Below, in pieces: positions 8,512 through 18,111 of a stretch of 64,000 nucleotides of DNA. This DNA is from Arcticibacter eurypsychrophilus (GTDB taxonomy: Bacteria > Bacteroidota > Bacteroidia > Sphingobacteriales > Sphingobacteriaceae), in contig NZ_MDFN01000025.1 in NCBI RefSeq assembly GCF_001730525.1, positions 1 to 64,000 on the forward strand, given 5' to 3'. Position 1 is the stretch's first letter. Every line of letters starts with the position of its first letter. The translations under genes and the position numbers were made by a program. Below the pieces are notes generated by a model. It was not told the origin of the DNA. It ran no database searches and saw nothing but the letters and a program-made list of their open reading frames with translations.

Positions 8512-9681
8512 TTAAAACCTGTTCAACGCAATAAGCAAATTCTCTTCGTAACGCTCCCAAGTGTAGTTCTCTTTTATAAACCTACTAGCATTACCACCCA
8601 TCGCCTTATACTTTGATGGATGTTTAAATATATCATTAATTTTTATTGCCATCTCCAAAGGCGTATTTCGTACTATAAAGTCAACATCATTTACAGCACC
8701 TTTGATGGGATCTGCACCATGTGATGTTAAAATATTTATTTTCCCTAATGACATAGTTTCTAATATCTTATTTTGAATACCTCCCCCATTTTGCATTGGT
8801 GCAATAACAGCAAAACATGAATTAAGAATCAAATATGGATCTTCCATAAATCCAGTAACGATAACATTATCCCTATGTTTTAAAATATTTAAGATTTGCT
8901 TAGATGGTTTAGCTCCGATAATATAAAAAATAATATTAGAATCAATATGATTCATGACATAGTGGTCAAACCAAATAACAGCATCTATATTGGGCTGATA
9001 ATGCATTGCTCCAAAAAATGCTATGCTGTGCTTATACTTAGATGATAATTTGTTATAAATAAATAAGCTATCATTAACTCCGTTAGGTAGCCATATAGAT
9101 TTTCCAAAAGCACTTAAATAGTTCGCATCATCATTGTTCACACATAAAGTTAACAGACTCTCTTTAACTACTTTCAACTCATAAATTTTTAAACGCTTCG
9201 CTTCTATCTTATAAATCACCTTATACATTAAAGATTTAGTCGAGTGATATGATTTCACATAGCTTTTGGACAATAAATCTACCATGTCAAAAACTACATT
9301 TTTTTTTCTAAATAGATCTATGTATTCTCCTGATCTTATAAGATTTAAAAATACAATCTCATCAGAATTAGCATTTCTTTTTATATATCTTCTTACAGTA
9401 GGTAATGTAAAGTAAGCTACTTGGAATGGAATTGATGAAAATATAGATATGAAAACTCTCAATAAAGCACTTATTAATTCAATCCTAAAATAAGCATACT
9501 TATAGCTATGATCTTCTAAAAATTTTCTTTCTATCGCATTAGGTACTTCTCTTGAGATTATAATTAAATGTAAATCATAATGCTTAAAAAGTATCTTTAT
9601 CAAATTATATATTTTCAACTTATAGCCATTCACAGGGGGATAAGGAATCCCAGGTATAATTATTAAGCATTTTTTTTTCAT
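8512..9681 (-). CDS. Glycosyltransferase, GT4-like (GT-B fold)
   Basis: About 389 aa from the ATG at 9681 (a TTG at 9687 is the longer alternative). The N-terminal PGIPYPPVNGYKLKIYNLI is the acceptor-side glycine motif of GT-B enzymes. The C-terminal domain has FFGAMHYQPNIDAVIWF and APMQNGGGIQNKILETMSLG, the donor-binding segment seen in exopolysaccharide GT4 enzymes that use GGGIQNK before the final Glu. It is one of three consecutive GT-B genes in the repeat-unit block and should add one sugar of the capsule unit on the cytoplasmic face. Donor and linkage are unknown. The gene is strongly AT-rich, like its neighbours. Confidence 0.85.
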   Translation of the reverse strand: MKKKCLIIIPGIPYPPVNGYKLKIYNLIKILFKHYDLHLIIISREVPNAIERKFLEDHSYKYAYFRIELISALLRVFISIFSSIPFQVAYFTLPTVRRYIKRNANSDEIVFLNLIRSGEYIDLFRKKNVVFDMVDLLSKSYVKSYHSTKSLMYKVIYKIEAKRLKIYELKVVKESLLTLCVNNDDANYLSAFGKSIWLPNGVNDSLFIYNKLSSKYKHSIAFFGAMHYQPNIDAVIWFDHYVMNHIDSNIIFYIIGAKPSKQILNILKHRDNVIVTGFMEDPYLILNSCFAVIAPMQNGGGIQNKILETMSLGKINILTSHGADPIKGAVNDVDFIVRNTPLEMAIKINDIFKHPSKYKAMGGNASRFIKENYTWERYEENLLIALNRF

Positions 9682-9710
9682 ATGCAATCATCTAATAAAC
9701 AGCCGATACA

Positions 9711-10793
9711 CTAACGCATTTGACCTAAAAAGGATTTTACCGTTTCTTCAAATTTATCATAAGAATATTCTTTCAAAATTTCATATCCCATTGAAACCTT
9801 TAAAGAAGTTGCATATCCATCTGATATAACACCATTTATCTTGGAAGCTAAGTCACTCGAATCACTAGGATTAAAATAAGTAGCTGCCTGTTTAGCAATT
9901 TCCGGAAAACAGGAAGTTGAGCTGCAAATTAATGGGCACCCGTACTTCATCGATTCAATTAAAGGAATTCCAAATCCTTCTTCAAATGAAGGTAAAACAA
10001 ACATTTTAGCATTCCTATACAATTCAGCTATTTCATCGTCAGATTGATAATTTAAAAAAACTACTCGATCTTGGATACAAAGCTCAATAGCAGTTTTTTT
10101 AAACATTTTCAATGTTTCAGAGCTCCTGATACCTACTACTTTCAAGAAGAAAGTATTTTTAATATGTTCTGATAATTTAGCAAACGCTTTCAATAATATT
10201 AAAGAATTTTTATATTTTGGTTCTCCTCCAATATGAAAAATATAGTTCTCCTTTTTCTCAAACCTAATATTTTTCTTTATATCATCTGGTGTATATTGAA
10301 TTGTATTCGGAATTACAAATATCTTATTCGGGTCTAAATTGAAAAAGTCCGCAATTTGCCTTTTAGAATATTCAGAAACTGTGATAATATTGGTAAACTT
10401 TGTAATTATCCTAGGTAAAATAAACCTTCTATATAAACTTCCAACCAATTGTTTAAGAGACTTTGAAGAAAACTCCTTCATAAATATTAAATCATGAATA
10501 ATCAGTATATTTTTATCTGACTTCTTTATAAAAAGAGACGCAGTATTATATGGAAATATCATTGTACCTTCATTTTTAATCAAAAAAAGAAATAATGACA
10601 ATTGCTCCCATAAAATATAATTAGAAAACCCAAAGGATAGATATTGACTTAAAATCCTATTCCCAGTTAATAAACCTGTCACATTATAACTCAAGTCTTG
10701 CTTCATCACAGACACAAATTGATTAATGAACTTACCCATTCCCCTAAACCTTTCTACAGCAAAATTGGCATCATAGTATACTTTAGTAATCAT
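9711..10793 (-). CDS. Glycosyltransferase family 4 (GT-B fold)
   Basis: 360 aa. The C-terminal domain contains YIFHIGGEPKYKNSLILLKA and PSFEEGFGIPLIESMKYGCP, where the two Glu residues spaced by seven are the GT4 EX7E motif that binds the nucleotide sugar. The N-terminus carries a glycine-rich ERFRGMGKF acceptor loop, the form common in mannosyl- or rhamnosyl-type GT4 enzymes. It is followed 24 bp later by the GT at 8512-9681 and preceded by another GT4, all co-directional in the capsule operon. Sugar specificity cannot be read from the sequence. Confidence 0.9.
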   Translation of the reverse strand: MITKVYYDANFAVERFRGMGKFINQFVSVMKQDLSYNVTGLLTGNRILSQYLSFGFSNYILWEQLSLFLFLIKNEGTMIFPYNTASLFIKKSDKNILIIHDLIFMKEFSSKSLKQLVGSLYRRFILPRIITKFTNIITVSEYSKRQIADFFNLDPNKIFVIPNTIQYTPDDIKKNIRFEKKENYIFHIGGEPKYKNSLILLKAFAKLSEHIKNTFFLKVVGIRSSETLKMFKKTAIELCIQDRVVFLNYQSDDEIAELYRNAKMFVLPSFEEGFGIPLIESMKYGCPLICSSTSCFPEIAKQAATYFNPSDSSDLASKINGVISDGYATSLKVSMGYEILKEYSYDKFEETVKSFLGQMR

Positions 10794-10829
10794 ATTTATT
10801 TGCTTTGATACTTCACTAATAAAATATAT

Positions 10830-11870
10830 TTAACAATTATTAAATAGAGATAACACATTTTTCATTGTTTGTTCAATAGGAAACTTTTCTACAATCTGTC
10901 TCCTAGCCTCTTTACCCATATCTAATCGTAATTCCTTATTGCATATTAATATTTCTAAGGCACTATATATTTCAGCAATATTTTTTGGAGTGATCAAATA
11001 GCCATGTTTTTCATTGATGACGATTTCTGGTATTCCTCCAACATTAGAACTCACTACCGGTATCCCCAACGCCATTGCCTCACAAATCGATATCCCAAAC
11101 GATTCGTAATAACTTGGCAAAAGGAAGATATCTGTTGTTTGTAAGTATGATTTAACGTCATTGACATGACCATAGATAATAAAATTCTTCAATCCCTTAC
11201 TCTTTATGTAATTAGTAACACTATTCATTTGGCTACCAGTACCAATTATGTTGAATACAAATGAATATTTGGATGATAGCCTTTCAAGAGAGTAAATTGC
11301 ATCCCAAATCCCTTTAGAAACTTCAAGGCGGCCAACAAATGAAATTTCCAGCATTTCATTACGCCTCTTATAATCCTTCTTCATTATTTGGGTATTAATT
11401 CCATTATATATAACCTTAAGCTTTTTCTTAAATCTCAAATGCTCATTAGCAATCGAATTTGATACACATACAATTTTATTGGAATAAATGAAGTTAAAAT
11501 TTATTAATATTTTATATAAGAATGTCTTAAATAGACCATTGACAGATTTCACGCTAGTATGCTTGTATGCAATCTTGTAAACATAAGATTTTAAGAATGC
11601 GGACATATAAATTGCCCTATTACCATTTAATATAACGTAATCGATTTTATTTTTATCAATGAATAGATTAATTTTACTAATAGACTTAAAAAAAACTAAA
11701 GACACGTCTAGTACTTTCTGAGAAGTTTCAAGATTATTATATAATTGCTTATTTGAAACCCAATAATATATATCAATTACGCCCTCTAAACGCGGAAAAA
11801 CCTCAGCAATAAAGACCTCTCCTCCACCAAAAAATAGAGTAGGACTTATAATCAAAACTTTTTTAATCAT
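10830..11870 (-). CDS. Glycosyltransferase family 4 (GT-B fold)
   Basis: 346 aa. It begins with VLIISPTLFFGGGEVFIAEV (acceptor-side glycine loop) and ends with PSYYESFGISICEAMALGIP, the EX7E motif, followed by SSNVGGIPEIV as in many capsule GT4 enzymes. The ATG overlaps the stop codon of the Wzy gene in an ATGA, so the two are translationally coupled. It should extend the repeat unit in the cytoplasm before flipping. Donor and acceptor are unknown. Confidence 0.9.
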   Translation of the reverse strand: MIKKVLIISPTLFFGGGEVFIAEVFPRLEGVIDIYYWVSNKQLYNNLETSQKVLDVSLVFFKSISKINLFIDKNKIDYVILNGNRAIYMSAFLKSYVYKIAYKHTSVKSVNGLFKTFLYKILINFNFIYSNKIVCVSNSIANEHLRFKKKLKVIYNGINTQIMKKDYKRRNEMLEISFVGRLEVSKGIWDAIYSLERLSSKYSFVFNIIGTGSQMNSVTNYIKSKGLKNFIIYGHVNDVKSYLQTTDIFLLPSYYESFGISICEAMALGIPVVSSNVGGIPEIVINEKHGYLITPKNIAEIYSALEILICNKELRLDMGKEARRQIVEKFPIEQTMKNVLSLFNNC

Positions 11871-13138
11871 AGTTTAATATTTTTCTTATTTACAAAGAAA
11901 ATTATACAGAAAAAAGAAATTAATATATATATAGGAAGTCTTACCATCAAGTTGATATCATACGAATACCACCTAACAAAAAATAATAAGCATGCTCCGC
12001 AAAAAAGATTGCTTAAAAAGCTACCTTTTAGTGGTGAATATATATAATTACAAATTAATGCCAAAAATGCCCCTAGTACCAAGGGCCCCAAGTAGCCTAG
12101 TATAACAAAAAAAGCAAAAGGAGCTAAACCACCACCACCTGTTTCCGCTCCATGTAGTGACAAAAAATGGGGAAATTTATAATCGCCTGGAAGAAAAGAT
12201 GGAGGTATAATAGATGTAATTAAAAGGCCTAACAATATTTTGATTCTATCAATAAAGTCTACTGAACCAGTAGAAATGACTCCAGATATTGCATTTCCGA
12301 CGTACAATAATTCAGACTGGTTATTAATTATTATGTTTGATCCCCTAGTATTATTTTGAAAAAGCGAAATGTTATTCTTAAACCTATCTATTATAGTTAG
12401 TATAAATAATCCAAATCCCGATAGCCCGATTATCCACTTCCAATTAAATCGGTTCTCAAAGAAGTAGAAGAAATAGATTAATATTGGGGGAACAATCAAC
12501 ATTCTTGTTCCCCTTGATACTCCATAAAATAGATATAATAAAAAAATCAAATGCAAAAATTTCTCATACCCGATCTTTGGTTTAAAAATAAACATTAAAA
12601 AAAAGAATATATAGAAATACACAGCTATTCCTCCAATGCTATCCAAATTTGACACATATAATTCATACAAATTGCCAGACGAAAAAAGCAAGTTTGTACC
12701 GCGCGTGAATAGATATATAATGACAAAGAGACATACTACAAAGCAGAAGTAATAAGCTTTAATAGAAGAATTAATATCTTTGATTTTTGTAAACAAATTG
12801 ATTTCATTATTAACTCCTCCTCTAAAACACAATATAAACGAAAACAACTGCAATAAATTAATTAATATTCCATTTTCATAATAAAATGGGTCTTGAAACT
12901 GCTCTCTAGGCCCAAACTGCGCACCCTCAAAATAGTAATAATAATATTGTATATTGTAAGTAAATATGAAAATTATTGTTATTAAAGGAAGTTGAAACCT
13001 TCTACATTGCCAAATTGCATAAACATTAGATATAAGTAAAGAAAGCACTAAATATGTAGTAGTACTAAATATAGAATATAATACTATACTTAATGCTATG
13101 TTGACCAGAACAAAAATTTTACTTCCTAAATAAAACAT
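11867..13138 (-). CDS. wzy: Wzy-type polysaccharide repeat-unit polymerase
   Basis: 423 aa, almost wholly hydrophobic with ten or more predicted membrane helices and one long, more polar periplasmic stretch containing PGDYKFPHFLSLHGAETGGG. Low sequence conservation, high Phe/Ile/Tyr content and position inside a Wzx-containing glycan locus are typical of O-antigen/capsule polymerases. It would join lipid-linked repeat units on the periplasmic side. The gene is among the most AT-rich in the window, as is usual for wzy genes moved between strains. The call rests on topology and context rather than motifs; no other polymerase candidate exists in the locus. Confidence 0.8.
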   Translation of the reverse strand: MFYLGSKIFVLVNIALSIVLYSIFSTTTYLVLSLLISNVYAIWQCRRFQLPLITIIFIFTYNIQYYYYYFEGAQFGPREQFQDPFYYENGILINLLQLFSFILCFRGGVNNEINLFTKIKDINSSIKAYYFCFVVCLFVIIYLFTRGTNLLFSSGNLYELYVSNLDSIGGIAVYFYIFFFLMFIFKPKIGYEKFLHLIFLLYLFYGVSRGTRMLIVPPILIYFFYFFENRFNWKWIIGLSGFGLFILTIIDRFKNNISLFQNNTRGSNIIINNQSELLYVGNAISGVISTGSVDFIDRIKILLGLLITSIIPPSFLPGDYKFPHFLSLHGAETGGGGLAPFAFFVILGYLGPLVLGAFLALICNYIYSPLKGSFLSNLFCGACLLFFVRWYSYDINLMVRLPIYILISFFCIIFFVNKKNIKL

Positions 13139-13165
13139 GAAATGATGTTTATAATATTCTAATTT

Positions 13166-14020
13166 TTAATAATGAAATTTAAAAATCAATCTTATAATAG
13201 ATTTCAAATAATCAAAATATAGAATTAACCTATAGTGCTTTAACATTAACATTAAACCCACTTTTTTATTTAATACTGAGTTAATTGCTATTTCATATAA
13301 TACTATGTTGTTATGTGCTTTAGGATAGAAATCACAACCCTTCCACCTATCAACTACGATCTTTTGCGCTTCTATCATTTTATAATAATTTGAAGACATA
13401 TTTGTTGAATGGATTCTGTAGAAAGCTAAATTAATAGGAATAAAATGGAAAGGATATTTATTAGCAATTTTAAGCCACATATCCCAATCTTCAAAGTAAA
13501 GATTTTCATCATACCCTCCCATCTCTATAATAACATGTCTTTTAGCTAATACTGTCAATGCAGGAACAAAGTCATCCAATAACAATTCCCCAAAATTACA
13601 TTCAATTCTTTTTTTAATAGGTATTTCACTTATAATACCGCTCGTATTAAATTTCATTGCCTTGGTAAAAATAAAACCAAGTTCAGGTTGCCTAATAAAT
13701 ACTTCAATCTGTCTGTCAATTTTTTCATTAGCCCAATAATCATCAGAGGCTAAGCAAGCTATGAAATCACCTTTGGCAAGGAGTTTTATCGCTTTATTTA
13801 AGGTTTTGCATAACCCCATATTTGTTTGCCGTTCTAAATGAAAAACATATTTCTTCCTAAGCTGCGTTAAAACTTCAAATGAATTATCAGTAGAGCCATC
13901 ATCGATTACAATTAACTCTATATTTTTATATGTTTGGTTAATAACACTTAAAATGCATGTTTCTACAAATTTTGAATGATTATAACAGGGAACAATTACT
14001 GAGACAAGAGGTACACACAT
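13166..14020 (-). CDS. Glycosyltransferase family 2 (GT-A fold)
   Basis: 284 aa. Classic GT2 start VSVIVPCYNHSKFVETCILS, then IELIVIDDGSTDNS and the metal-binding CLASDDYW. A later GGYDENLYFEDWDMWLKIA supplies the catalytic-base region (ED). The protein ends in a basic, hydrophobic tail that may touch the membrane. It sits 27 bp upstream of wzy in the transcript. It adds one sugar in the repeat unit; the donor is unknown. Confidence 0.9.
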   Translation of the reverse strand: MCVPLVSVIVPCYNHSKFVETCILSVINQTYKNIELIVIDDGSTDNSFEVLTQLRKKYVFHLERQTNMGLCKTLNKAIKLLAKGDFIACLASDDYWANEKIDRQIEVFIRQPELGFIFTKAMKFNTSGIISEIPIKKRIECNFGELLLDDFVPALTVLAKRHVIIEMGGYDENLYFEDWDMWLKIANKYPFHFIPINLAFYRIHSTNMSSNYYKMIEAQKIVVDRWKGCDFYPKAHNNIVLYEIAINSVLNKKVGLMLMLKHYRLILYFDYLKSIIRLIFKFHY

Positions 14021-14053
14021 ATAGAAAACTCTTAAAATATAACTAGTTATAAC

Positions 14054-14956
14054 TTAGTTATGAAAACATCTTCTTTTGAACGAAAGATATATATTTTTCG
14101 CGTAATAGACTAAAATTTTCAAGCGTCCATTATGAGGAATGCTATTACCAGCCAATACAAAATACTTCACTCCCACGTGTATCTTGCTTGTTGGTATTTT
14201 TGATATCGCTTGAAAATCAATATAATTATCGTTAAGATGTAACTCATATAGACTTTTAATATCTGTATTAAAAGAATTGTCAAAGCTATTTTGAAAATCA
14301 TCTTGAACTCTATTAATAGTTAAAACAATGCATTTCCCATTTTTAAAAGAAGCTAAACCTTCCTTTTTAATAAAAAGGTTAGGGTGTTCAGCGACATCAC
14401 TTTCAAGAAAATTAGGGTTTTTAATTCTTTCAGGATTTAATTGGGCCAAGATTTCAATTACATTTATCTTTCTATAAATAGTTGAATCTAATTCCCAAGG
14501 ATAACTCCAATTGATAACATTTGCAGTTTTCCAATTCCATTCTAAGTGATTTTCAAATTTATGTATCTTAGGTAAGACAGGCTTTATGTTTTCACCCAAA
14601 CGTAAACTAAATCCAAAAACATTTGGATTTTTAGATAAAATATTTAATGCAACAGGTATATCGATCCAACCATTAAAGATAACATCATCACATCCAAACA
14701 TAATATAGTTTGTTGATCGATTTATTAAATATGTTAAATCGTTAAAAAAAACATTTTCTTTAACCCAATGAATCTCAGGAAACTCTTCGAGTAGCTTTTG
14801 GTAGCTTATTCTCAAATTATATTTATATAAAACAGAAATTGATGATTGCTCTATCTTAGAAAAATAAATAAGACTTTTAAGATAAGCTTGAAGTTGAAGT
14901 GGCCTATCTTTCGAAAAGACAATAACTGATAAAGTTTCTATTGAATTAATAATCAT
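14054..14956 (-). CDS. Putative glycosyltransferase (GT-A-like), specificity unknown
   Basis: 300 aa. The start ETLSVIVFSKDRPLQLQAYL resembles the N-terminal strand of GT-A enzymes in which KDRP replaces the usual YN. The sequence YIMFGCDDVIFNG gives an acidic pair at the DxD position, and FLESDVAEHPNLFI may carry the catalytic acid. I do not recognise a named family member. Position between a GT2 and a GT-D gene (33 bp and 11 bp spacing) argues for a role in building the same glycan. Confidence in enzyme class is moderate; in the particular reaction, none. Confidence 0.6.
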   Translation of the reverse strand: MIINSIETLSVIVFSKDRPLQLQAYLKSLIYFSKIEQSSISVLYKYNLRISYQKLLEEFPEIHWVKENVFFNDLTYLINRSTNYIMFGCDDVIFNGWIDIPVALNILSKNPNVFGFSLRLGENIKPVLPKIHKFENHLEWNWKTANVINWSYPWELDSTIYRKINVIEILAQLNPERIKNPNFLESDVAEHPNLFIKKEGLASFKNGKCIVLTINRVQDDFQNSFDNSFNTDIKSLYELHLNDNYIDFQAISKIPTSKIHVGVKYFVLAGNSIPHNGRLKILVYYAKNIYLSFKRRCFHN

Positions 14957-14967
14957 GAGGTGTTGTT

Positions 14968-15879
14968 CTAATCAGGTGAGTAAAAGCTACTAATGCTATT
15001 TGAATCTTTTTTAGTGCCTTTCATGAAAAAATCGAAGTCTTTTGCTATATGCCCAAGATCAAGAGCTTGATAGCCCAATTTAGCTAAATCAAAAGATAGA
15101 ATTGTAGCAGTTGGACCTAATATGATTAAAACAAGTCTGTTGAGATCTATATTCTTTGCCTCTGCCAATAACAATTCATAATCATGAAAGGCATTTTTCG
15201 CAGGTGCATATATATATTGTTTAGATTTTGCACAATCAAATATATCATACTTGAGTCTACTTAAAATACCTTTCCCTTGTATAATGGTAATGTCTCTATC
15301 TTTCCAAAGATTTTTAATTTTCTCAAAATAACTAAATAAATTAATTTCTTCAGAATACGTCATATATAATTGGGTACATTCTGTAGAATAATATTGTTTG
15401 TCAAACACAATGTGTTTTTCGTATTCCCCTCTCCTCTTTGAAATTACCCTTCTTACAAAGTCTTTTATTATTGGGTTACAATTATTAACAGTATTCCAGT
15501 AATAAAAAGGTAATCCCACCAATATATTATGGACATTAGATTCTAAAACCTCACTCAATCTTTCCGCTAGTTTGATACTATTTGCCTGAAAAGCAATCGG
15601 CCGGTTATTCAGTAATTCAAATTCTCCATCTCCGAAACGAACAAGAGAGGCTCGATCATTTAAGATTCTATCAATTGTTGTATGAGGAGTCGCAATCTTT
15701 GGCCTTTTAACATGGAGAACATCATCTTCAATTTCATACTTAATGTTATCCATGTAAAGATTCATAGTATCACTTAAAAGAAATTTATCTTTAATGTCAT
15801 ACCGAGCTAAAAACAAAATATTCTTCATGAATATTTTTAAATGAATGAAAGATATTTTGATTATACTTAAAATTTTCAT
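14968..15879 (-). CDS. GT-D type glycosyltransferase (DUF1792-like)
   Basis: 303 aa. The segment LVRFGDGEFELL holds the D-x-E (DGE, residues 84-86) that coordinates metal in the GT-D fold first described in streptococcal adhesin glycosylation (DUF1792, SP_1767 family). Further family features are VGLPFYYWNT, a long basic helix, ITIIQGKGILSRL and VLIILGPTATILSFDLAKLG near the C-terminus. In that family the enzyme adds glucose to a glycan; here it lies in the capsule operon, so its acceptor is probably the lipid-linked repeat unit. The first ~50 residues precede the conserved domain. Family call is good, substrate is inference. Confidence 0.8.
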   Translation of the reverse strand: MKILSIIKISFIHLKIFMKNILFLARYDIKDKFLLSDTMNLYMDNIKYEIEDDVLHVKRPKIATPHTTIDRILNDRASLVRFGDGEFELLNNRPIAFQANSIKLAERLSEVLESNVHNILVGLPFYYWNTVNNCNPIIKDFVRRVISKRRGEYEKHIVFDKQYYSTECTQLYMTYSEEINLFSYFEKIKNLWKDRDITIIQGKGILSRLKYDIFDCAKSKQYIYAPAKNAFHDYELLLAEAKNIDLNRLVLIILGPTATILSFDLAKLGYQALDLGHIAKDFDFFMKGTKKDSNSISSFYSPD

Positions 15880-15974
15880 AAATCTAATATGTTCAAATAG
15901 ATCATCAGATATAATATCAACAGAATGTCTCAGTTCAAATGATGATCATTCATTAAAATCTTTATGCTACAATC

Positions 15975-16583
15975 TTAATTTAATTCAACCCTAATTATGT
16001 CATCCTTTACCTCTATCTTACTCTTTGAGCGCCTAGATAAAATATATTTGAATAATTCCTCTTTCTTTGGATAATCACCTATTCCATTAAAACAACGAGC
16101 ATCGTCTATTAAGATTATATGATTTAAGTTTGAATCTAATATTGTTGTCAATTCTTCATAAACAGGACATTCTTTGTCCCCTTTAGCGGTTACTCCTGCT
16201 GAGTAATGTCCATCTAGCCAAAATATTGATTCTCCCTTTAATTCCAACACAACATCTTTCAGTATTTTTGAACTATCCCCTTGAAGGATTACAACATGGG
16301 AACTATCTTTAAATCTTGCTACTGCCTCTCGCCAAAGGTCTTCCCCTAGTTCAATTGAATATATTTGTTTGAAATTATTTAGCTGCGCATATACCATATC
16401 GCCTAAATAAGTGCCTGTTTCAACTAGGGTGCTATAATTAGACTTATTTTTATACTCTTTAATAGCTAATTGTTTAACTAAATGTTGTTTTTTCCACTCT
16501 CTTATTTCATATTCTTTTTGTACAAATTCCTTAACACTTAATGGTAAAAAATTAACTAGTGGTTTTAATAAGTTTTTAATCAT
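15975..16583 (-). CDS. Class I SAM-methyltransferase-like protein
   Basis: 202 aa. The fold-defining pieces are visible: LVETGTYLGDMVYA (motif I, but ETGTYLG rather than the usual E/DxGxGxG), YSIELGEDLW (acidic residue ending strand 2), VVILQGDSSKIL (motif II) and WLDGHYSAGVT followed by IILIDDARCF. This arrangement occurs in small methyltransferase-like proteins of surface-glycan loci. It may methylate a sugar of the repeat unit. It lies 6 bp downstream of wzx and about 95 bp upstream of the GT-D gene; that gap holds nothing I can identify. Confidence 0.65.
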   Translation of the reverse strand: MIKNLLKPLVNFLPLSVKEFVQKEYEIREWKKQHLVKQLAIKEYKNKSNYSTLVETGTYLGDMVYAQLNNFKQIYSIELGEDLWREAVARFKDSSHVVILQGDSSKILKDVVLELKGESIFWLDGHYSAGVTAKGDKECPVYEELTTILDSNLNHIILIDDARCFNGIGDYPKKEELFKYILSRRSKSKIEVKDDIIRVELN

Positions 16584-16589
16584 TTTAAT

Positions 16590-18077
16590 TTAATATTTAC
16601 TTTTTAGAAATTTTTCTCGAACATATGATTTTAGGCCTATATAACTATCAAGTTTATACCAAGAATAATACACTGAAAAAACTAATATTACTCCTCCTAA
16701 AATATATACAGTTACTTCATCAAACATAAAAGAGACAATAAGGGCACTCATACAAAACGCAATAAGAGTTAAAAATATCTTCACAAATTGAATGTTAAAT
16801 GAAAAAGCATATATTTTATTAAATTTATAAGATAAAAATAATAAATAGATTAATTGAAATAGAGAAAACGCTATAGCCATCCCCATTAGTCCATATGCTA
16901 GATAACCTGCAATATAAAATGCAATTGACAAAACACTATTAAATAGGCTACTGTATAAAAAGTATGCTTTTTTATCACCTTTCGCAAGTGAAATGTAAGA
17001 CAATACAACTATTGGTGCGGTAAATAAAGTGCCTAGTGCCAGCCAGCGTATAAAAAAAGAAATAGCATAAAATTCAGAAGTTAAAAGAATTTTTATTACC
17101 AAAGGGGCAAAAACTATCAAAGATATGAGCATCGGTGCTGCAATAAGTACTGTAATTATACCTTGCTGATTAACCATATCATTAAGCTTTTTGTCATTTG
17201 TGCTTACTGCTGCTAACCGAGGATAATAATCCATAGCCATAGCTGTAAAAACAAGTCCTATACTTTGATTAGTGATTGAAGTTCCAGCCTGATACAGCCC
17301 CACATCTGCTAATCCTCCTTTGCTCCTTATAAAAGTATTAATAACATATATGGCAACAAGTCCTATCAATTGCGCCATTACCATAACTACTCCTAATTTC
17401 GCCATCTCACCTCCTTGGGTTAGTGTATCCTTTCGGCTTACTAAAACCGGAGTGAGTACTATTTTATTTGCAAAAAAAACACTTATTAAAAAGGTAATAA
17501 TTGATCCTATAATGAGAGCTGGAACAATGCCACTGGATCTCAAAAAGTAATATATTGGAATTGTAGTGATAAGTGCTAGCAGCGACCCTATAATTGCAGA
17601 TTTCGCTGTATACTCAATTTTACGTAAGCCTTGTAATAATGCTGTATTCCCATTCGTTAGTATTGTGAAGATCAACATTAATGAAAGTAATACGAAACTT
17701 ACAGTATAACTATTATTCCCAAATGTGAATATGCTTAAATAATGAGAAAAGCTAATAAGTAATATAACGCCGACAAAACAACTAATCCAAAGCCATCTCT
17801 TGAAAACAATTAAAATAAAACTTAACTTTTTAGTATCGCCTGATTCTCTTGCTTTTGAAATATCCCTTACTGCACTAAAATTTAAGCCCATACTCGCAAT
17901 TATAATAACTAATGTAACGGTAGAAACCAACAGTGCAGAAATACCCATACCTACTGGACCCAAAAAAATTGCTACAAATTTTGATCTCACAATACCCGTC
18001 AAAACACTTATGAATTGCACTCCACCAAACAAACTGGTAGCTTTAAAAATCTGACGGTATGATTGTTGTTTGGTCAT
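16590..18077 (-). CDS. wzx: Wzx-type lipid-linked oligosaccharide flippase
   Basis: 495 aa with about fourteen membrane helices and the MATE/MOP superfamily start FKATSLFGGVQFISVLTGIVR, where the polar/basic residues around VRSKFVAIFLGPVGMG are typical of PST-type Wzx proteins. It moves undecaprenyl-linked repeat units across the inner membrane for Wzy. It follows the fdtB-like gene by 34 bp. One of the two essential partners of a Wzy-dependent pathway found here, alongside the polymerase at 11867-13138. Confidence 0.9.
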   Translation of the reverse strand: MTKQQSYRQIFKATSLFGGVQFISVLTGIVRSKFVAIFLGPVGMGISALLVSTVTLVIIIASMGLNFSAVRDISKARESGDTKKLSFILIVFKRWLWISCFVGVILLISFSHYLSIFTFGNNSYTVSFVLLSLMLIFTILTNGNTALLQGLRKIEYTAKSAIIGSLLALITTIPIYYFLRSSGIVPALIIGSIITFLISVFFANKIVLTPVLVSRKDTLTQGGEMAKLGVVMVMAQLIGLVAIYVINTFIRSKGGLADVGLYQAGTSITNQSIGLVFTAMAMDYYPRLAAVSTNDKKLNDMVNQQGIITVLIAAPMLISLIVFAPLVIKILLTSEFYAISFFIRWLALGTLFTAPIVVLSYISLAKGDKKAYFLYSSLFNSVLSIAFYIAGYLAYGLMGMAIAFSLFQLIYLLFLSYKFNKIYAFSFNIQFVKIFLTLIAFCMSALIVSFMFDEVTVYILGGVILVFSVYYSWYKLDSYIGLKSYVREKFLKSKY

Positions 18078-18111
18078 TGTAATATGTCAGCTTAGAATAA
18101 TAATAAGAATA

